Assembly: GCF_004358095.2 (NCBI RefSeq)
Contig: NZ_SMZJ02000004.1
Span: forward strand, 508,030-572,029
Origin: Seonamhaeicola sediminis
GTDB taxonomy: Bacteria > Bacteroidota > Bacteroidia > Flavobacteriales > Flavobacteriaceae
Reading direction: 5' to 3'
Length of the DNA stretch: 64,000 nt
Shown here: positions 61,116 to 64,000 of the stretch, piece after piece
Layout of the letters: every line of letters begins with the position of its first letter
Position numbering within the stretch: the first letter of the stretch is position 1
Program-made: the position numbers and the translations under genes
The notes under the pieces: generated by a model
The model's database searches: none
Seen by the model: the letters and a program-made list of their open reading frames with translations, nothing else
Told to the model about the DNA's origin: nothing

Positions 61116-62339
61116 TTATGATCTTCTTCTTGATGGAGTAGATCTTGTATTTCTACTAGAGGAACTTCTACTTTGAGTTGCTCTAGAATTGTTGCTTTTT
61201 GACGCTCTAGATACCGACGACTTTTGCGGTGAACTAGAGTTTCTTTGTATACTTGGTCTAGAAGTTACGCTTTGCGTTGATCTGGAAGATCGACTAGCAA
61301 CTTGTGACACTTTTCTAGAACTCATGTTATTATAAGTACGAGCGTTTGAGCTTTTTGGTTTTTCAATTATTGAATTATTTCTAACTCCCGCTACAGAACG
61401 TGACGACCTATCTATACTTGTTGATGGTCTTGTTGTTCTACTAACGTTTTCCCGCATTCTTTTAGTATCCGAAATTTGAGAATTTCTTCCACTATTATTT
61501 CCTCTTACTATTTTTGAATCATTACTTCTTGAACTTCTGTTAGTCACAGTATGTCTTCCAGAAGTTGTTGATTTCCTTGAAGGGCTCACTTTTGCTAAAT
61601 CTCTTCGTTGATTTACGTTTCTATTAATTCTTGTAACGTTTCTAGAACTTCTGTTTACTGTTGCGTATTTTCTATTTCTAACAATAGTATTTCCTCTTCT
61701 ACTAGCAACCGATGTAATAGGTCTGTAATTATTATAAAAAGGTCTAGAATATACATAGCGCACTGGATTATAGAACCTTCTGTATGGCCTATTGTACACT
61801 ACACAATAGTTTACTGAAGGCATTGTGTAAAACCTGTGCCATGGTCTAAATACATAGTGTCTATTATATACGTTAATAAACCCTGTATAGTGAGAGAACA
61901 CATTGTATCTATTGTAATGTAAAAATAACCCTCCAATTCTATTAATATACCCAAAGTTGTTATAGTGAATATTGATATTTCCAGCCTGAATAATACGACC
62001 GTAGTAATCATAAAAAACAGGTGTATTTTCAATTTGAATTACAGCACCATATTCATCGTACTGAACAAAAGCGTTGTAGTTGTACCCAGAATTGAAACTG
62101 ATACTAACGTGAGGTGAATTAAATGAAGCGTTGAAACGAGAATTACCTCTTAAAATATTGAAATCAAATTGTCCGTCTGGAAAAACTGAAAATTCAATAC
62201 CATTTTCTACAAATATGAAAGAATTACCATAACCTCCAATATATGTAGTTGCCATTAAATTATTTGAACTGGTGGTTGAAGCGCTAACAGTAAATCCTGT
62301 GAGGATGAATCCTGCTATTAAGAATAGTAAATTTTTCAT
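61116..62339 (-). CDS. Exported Tyr-rich protein with a Ser/Arg/Asn-rich C-terminal half
   Basis: 407 aa. Signal peptide (MKNLLFLIAGFILTGFTVSA). Residues ~30-200 are a Tyr/Asn/Phe-rich beta region (VENGIEFSVFPDGQFDF ... VFYDYYGRIIQAGNINIHYNNFGYINRIGG). The last ~190 residues are low-complexity Ser/Arg/Asn (SRRGNTIVRNRKYA ... SSSSRNTRSTPSRRRS), strongly basic and probably disordered, so they may bind acidic surface polymers or nucleic acids. I do not recognise a family with known function. Confidence 0.7.
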   Translation of the reverse strand: MKNLLFLIAGFILTGFTVSASTTSSNNLMATTYIGGYGNSFIFVENGIEFSVFPDGQFDFNILRGNSRFNASFNSPHVSISFNSGYNYNAFVQYDEYGAVIQIENTPVFYDYYGRIIQAGNINIHYNNFGYINRIGGLFLHYNRYNVFSHYTGFINVYNRHYVFRPWHRFYTMPSVNYCVVYNRPYRRFYNPVRYVYSRPFYNNYRPITSVASRRGNTIVRNRKYATVNRSSRNVTRINRNVNQRRDLAKVSPSRKSTTSGRHTVTNRSSRSNDSKIVRGNNSGRNSQISDTKRMRENVSRTTRPSTSIDRSSRSVAGVRNNSIIEKPKSSNARTYNNMSSRKVSQVASRSSRSTQSVTSRPSIQRNSSSPQKSSVSRASKSNNSRATQSRSSSSRNTRSTPSRRRS

Positions 62340-62619
62340 AATCGTAAAATTTTAATGTGAATACACTTAAAGATTACCAAACAGCGTGCCAAAAAAAATA
62401 AAGGTCTTTAAAGCCACATTATTAAAGGGATTAATTATTAGTTTTTTATTTGCAAGCATTTTATTGAAGATTTGTTTTGTAGTGTCTAACACTTATTGCG
62501 TCTTTTTTTAAGGTTATATCTAATTAAAAGATTGATAATGCATAATAAACATAAACTTCTTACAGTTGGTTTTAGTCTTATTCTAAAAACTTTTATATTT
62601 TTATGAAAACTGTTTTAAT

Positions 62620-63699
62620 TTGACCAGACATTCTACAGACATCTGCAAAAATTGTGAACAAACCTTTGAAAAGAGCTTCAAATTTTGTCCGCATTGTGGG
62701 CAACAAGCCAAAGATGACCTTACGGTAGGTGTGCTGTTTTATAATACCATTAGCAATTATTTTTCTTTTGATGCACGTTTTTTCAAAAGTTTCCTGCCTT
62801 TAATGTTGAAACCAGGCTATTTAGCAAAAAAATTTGTTGGAGGAAAGCGTTTGCTTTATTTACACCCTGCTCAATTGTATCTGTTCATATCGGTTATTTT
62901 TTTCTTTTTAATGTCTACTATTGTAGTAAGGGAAAATGTTCAAAATATTGACAAAGCCTTAAAAAACGCAAAAATTAATCCCCAAATCACTGATAGTTTA
63001 AAATTAAAAACAACAAAAAACCTTGATTCGGTAAAAATTGATAGCATAATAAAACCCCTAACTTATAAAGGAATTGCAGGCTTAGATGTAGAACAAAAAC
63101 GAGTTATTGATTCATTAATTAATGTTGAATTAGATGAAGATAAAAATACCCCTTTAAAATTTGGTTATAGCACAAAAAAGGTTGACTCATTGATAAAAAT
63201 TGATGCTCCGGATAAGGAAATATACAAGGCAATGGGGATGAATAAAGATGCAGGCTACTTAAAACGAAAACTCTATGCACAAACCTTAAAGTTTCAAAAG
63301 CAACGTAATGGTGGCCAAATACTTCAAGCAGCTTATGATGCTATTCCAGTTGCATTGTTTATTCTACTCCCAATTTTTGCATTGATTCTAAAACTATTCT
63401 TTTATAAAAAAGGTACCTATGCACATCATTTAGTATTTAGCTTTTATTATTTCTCTTTTTTGTTTACCGTTTTTAGCATCATACTTATAATAAATACTAT
63501 TATAGATATCCCTGGGTGGATAGATTTTCTTATTATAATGTCAACCTTCTTTTATTTGCTTGTGGCTGTTAAAAAATTTTATGAAAATGGCTGGTTGTCT
63601 AGCATTATTAAGACCGGACTTATTTCATTTTTTTATCTAAGTTTTGTGCTTCCAATAGCCTTTTTTGTTTTAATATTTGTTGGCTTTTTGTTTTACTAG
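62620..63699 (+). CDS. DUF3667 zinc-ribbon membrane protein, TTG start
   Basis: 359 aa. An N-terminal zinc ribbon (CKNCEQTFEKSFKFCPHCGQQA, two CxxC knuckles) precedes DUF3667 (FYNTISNYFSFDARFFKSFLPLMLKPGYLAKKFVGGKRLLYLHPAQLYLFISVIFFFLMS) and then four C-terminal helices. There is no ATG between the upstream in-frame stop (62584-62586) and the zinc ribbon, so TTG at 62620 is the likely start; a TATTTTTA box lies at 62596-62603. Function unknown; it probably sits in the inner membrane. Confidence 0.85.
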   Translation: MTRHSTDICKNCEQTFEKSFKFCPHCGQQAKDDLTVGVLFYNTISNYFSFDARFFKSFLPLMLKPGYLAKKFVGGKRLLYLHPAQLYLFISVIFFFLMSTIVVRENVQNIDKALKNAKINPQITDSLKLKTTKNLDSVKIDSIIKPLTYKGIAGLDVEQKRVIDSLINVELDEDKNTPLKFGYSTKKVDSLIKIDAPDKEIYKAMGMNKDAGYLKRKLYAQTLKFQKQRNGGQILQAAYDAIPVALFILLPIFALILKLFFYKKGTYAHHLVFSFYYFSFLFTVFSIILIINTIIDIPGWIDFLIIMSTFFYLLVAVKKFYENGWLSSIIKTGLISFFYLSFVLPIAFFVLIFVGFLFY

Positions 63700-63710
63700 A
63701 AAAAACCTCA

Positions 63711-64000
63711 CTAAAGCTTATTTTTTAGGTATTTTCCGGTGACCGACTTTTTATTTTTAATGAGGTCTTCGGGAGTTCCAAAGGCTACTAAATTTCCGCC
63801 ATTTTCTCCACCTTCAGGACCTAAATCTATAATGTGGTCTGCACATTTTATGAGTTCTATATTATGCTCTACAACTATAATGGAGTGCCCATTTTTTATC
63901 AACGCATTAAAAGATGTTAACAATTTCTGAATATCATGAAAATGTAACCCTGTAGTGGGTTCATCAAAAATAAAGAGCGCCTTATCTTTATTATTTCCCT
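63711..64000 (-). CDS. uvrA: UvrA excinuclease ATPase subunit, C-terminus (start outside window)
   Basis: The frame runs from the window edge to the stop at 63711. FIFDEPTTGLHFHDIQKLL is the Walker B region and signature of the second ABC ATPase, followed by SIIVVEHNIELIKCADHIIDLGPEGGENGGNLVAFGTPEDL, the invariant UvrA C-terminus. It recognises damaged DNA in nucleotide excision repair. About 70% or more of the gene lies beyond position 64000. Confidence 0.96.
   Translation of the reverse strand, partial: GNNKDKALFIFDEPTTGLHFHDIQKLLTSFNALIKNGHSIIVVEHNIELIKCADHIIDLGPEGGENGGNLVAFGTPEDLIKNKKSVTGKYLKNKL

Noticed and set aside
1-64000. CRISPR arrays, tRNA or rRNA genes, prophage or IS elements
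   Set aside because: No regularly spaced direct repeats, clover-leaf sequences, transposases or phage structural genes were recognised on either strand.

Overview
The window is about two-thirds AT and comes from a member of the Bacteroidota, most likely a marine Flavobacteriaceae. The evidence is type IX secretion (T9SS) C-terminal sorting domains, the Bacteroidota -7 promoter box TAnnTTTG in front of many genes, very weak Shine-Dalgarno sites, and family content typical of the group (DUF4834, DUF3667, DUF1835, YfhO, OMP_b-brl TonB receptors, capnine-type sulfonolipid enzymes). No rRNA, tRNA, CRISPR array, IS element or prophage was recognised.

Layout. 1-3,055: two T9SS-exported proteins facing each other, then an 11-bp tandem repeat next to a small coding remnant. 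3,056-7,005: a minus-strand operon (cytosolic PBP2-like protein, nucleoside phosphorylase, DUF1835, SUI1, 2OG-Fe oxygenase). 7,141-14,469: a fused 2-oxoacid dehydrogenase E1, ExbD, two unlisted micro-ORFs, an aldo/keto reductase and an S9 peptidase. 14,668-34,206: a stress island (see below). 34,456-41,938: helicase, two transporters, a GT9 glycosyltransferase, a Crp/Fnr regulator, fumarase and an unlisted 58-aa membrane protein. 41,999-53,028: TonB receptor, ArsC-like protein, HAD phosphatase, prfB with a programmed frameshift, threonine aldolase, YbaB, oligopeptidase B and a likely sulfonolipid pair. 53,086-64,000: a GNAT-like protein, an outer-membrane protein, an envelope polysaccharide cluster (DUF4834, YfhO, glycosyltransferase, flippase), an S/R-rich exported protein, DUF3667 and the end of uvrA.

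The most interesting part is 16,470-34,206. A histidine kinase whose second PAS domain is a LOV (blue-light, flavin) domain with its photoactive Cys is in an operon with an unusual response regulator, a receiver fused to a Crp/Fnr-type cNMP-binding and HTH module. Around this pair are five 12-bp palindromes of the form TGA(T/C)nnnn(A/G)TCA. Each is centred exactly 33 bp upstream of a -7-like box (TAnnTT(T/A)(A/G)), and one palindrome serves two divergent promoters, giving six promoters. They lead into Hsp20, a USP/eRF1-like/ATP-cone nuclease/MBL-RNase operon, another USP operon, the kinase-regulator operon itself, a TerB/CbpA/CbpM/lipid-enzyme operon and an mlaEFD-type operon. I infer a self-contained, possibly light-responsive dormancy or envelope-stress regulon controlled by the hybrid regulator. 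The geometry is read from the sequence; the regulator-operator pairing and the light input are inference.
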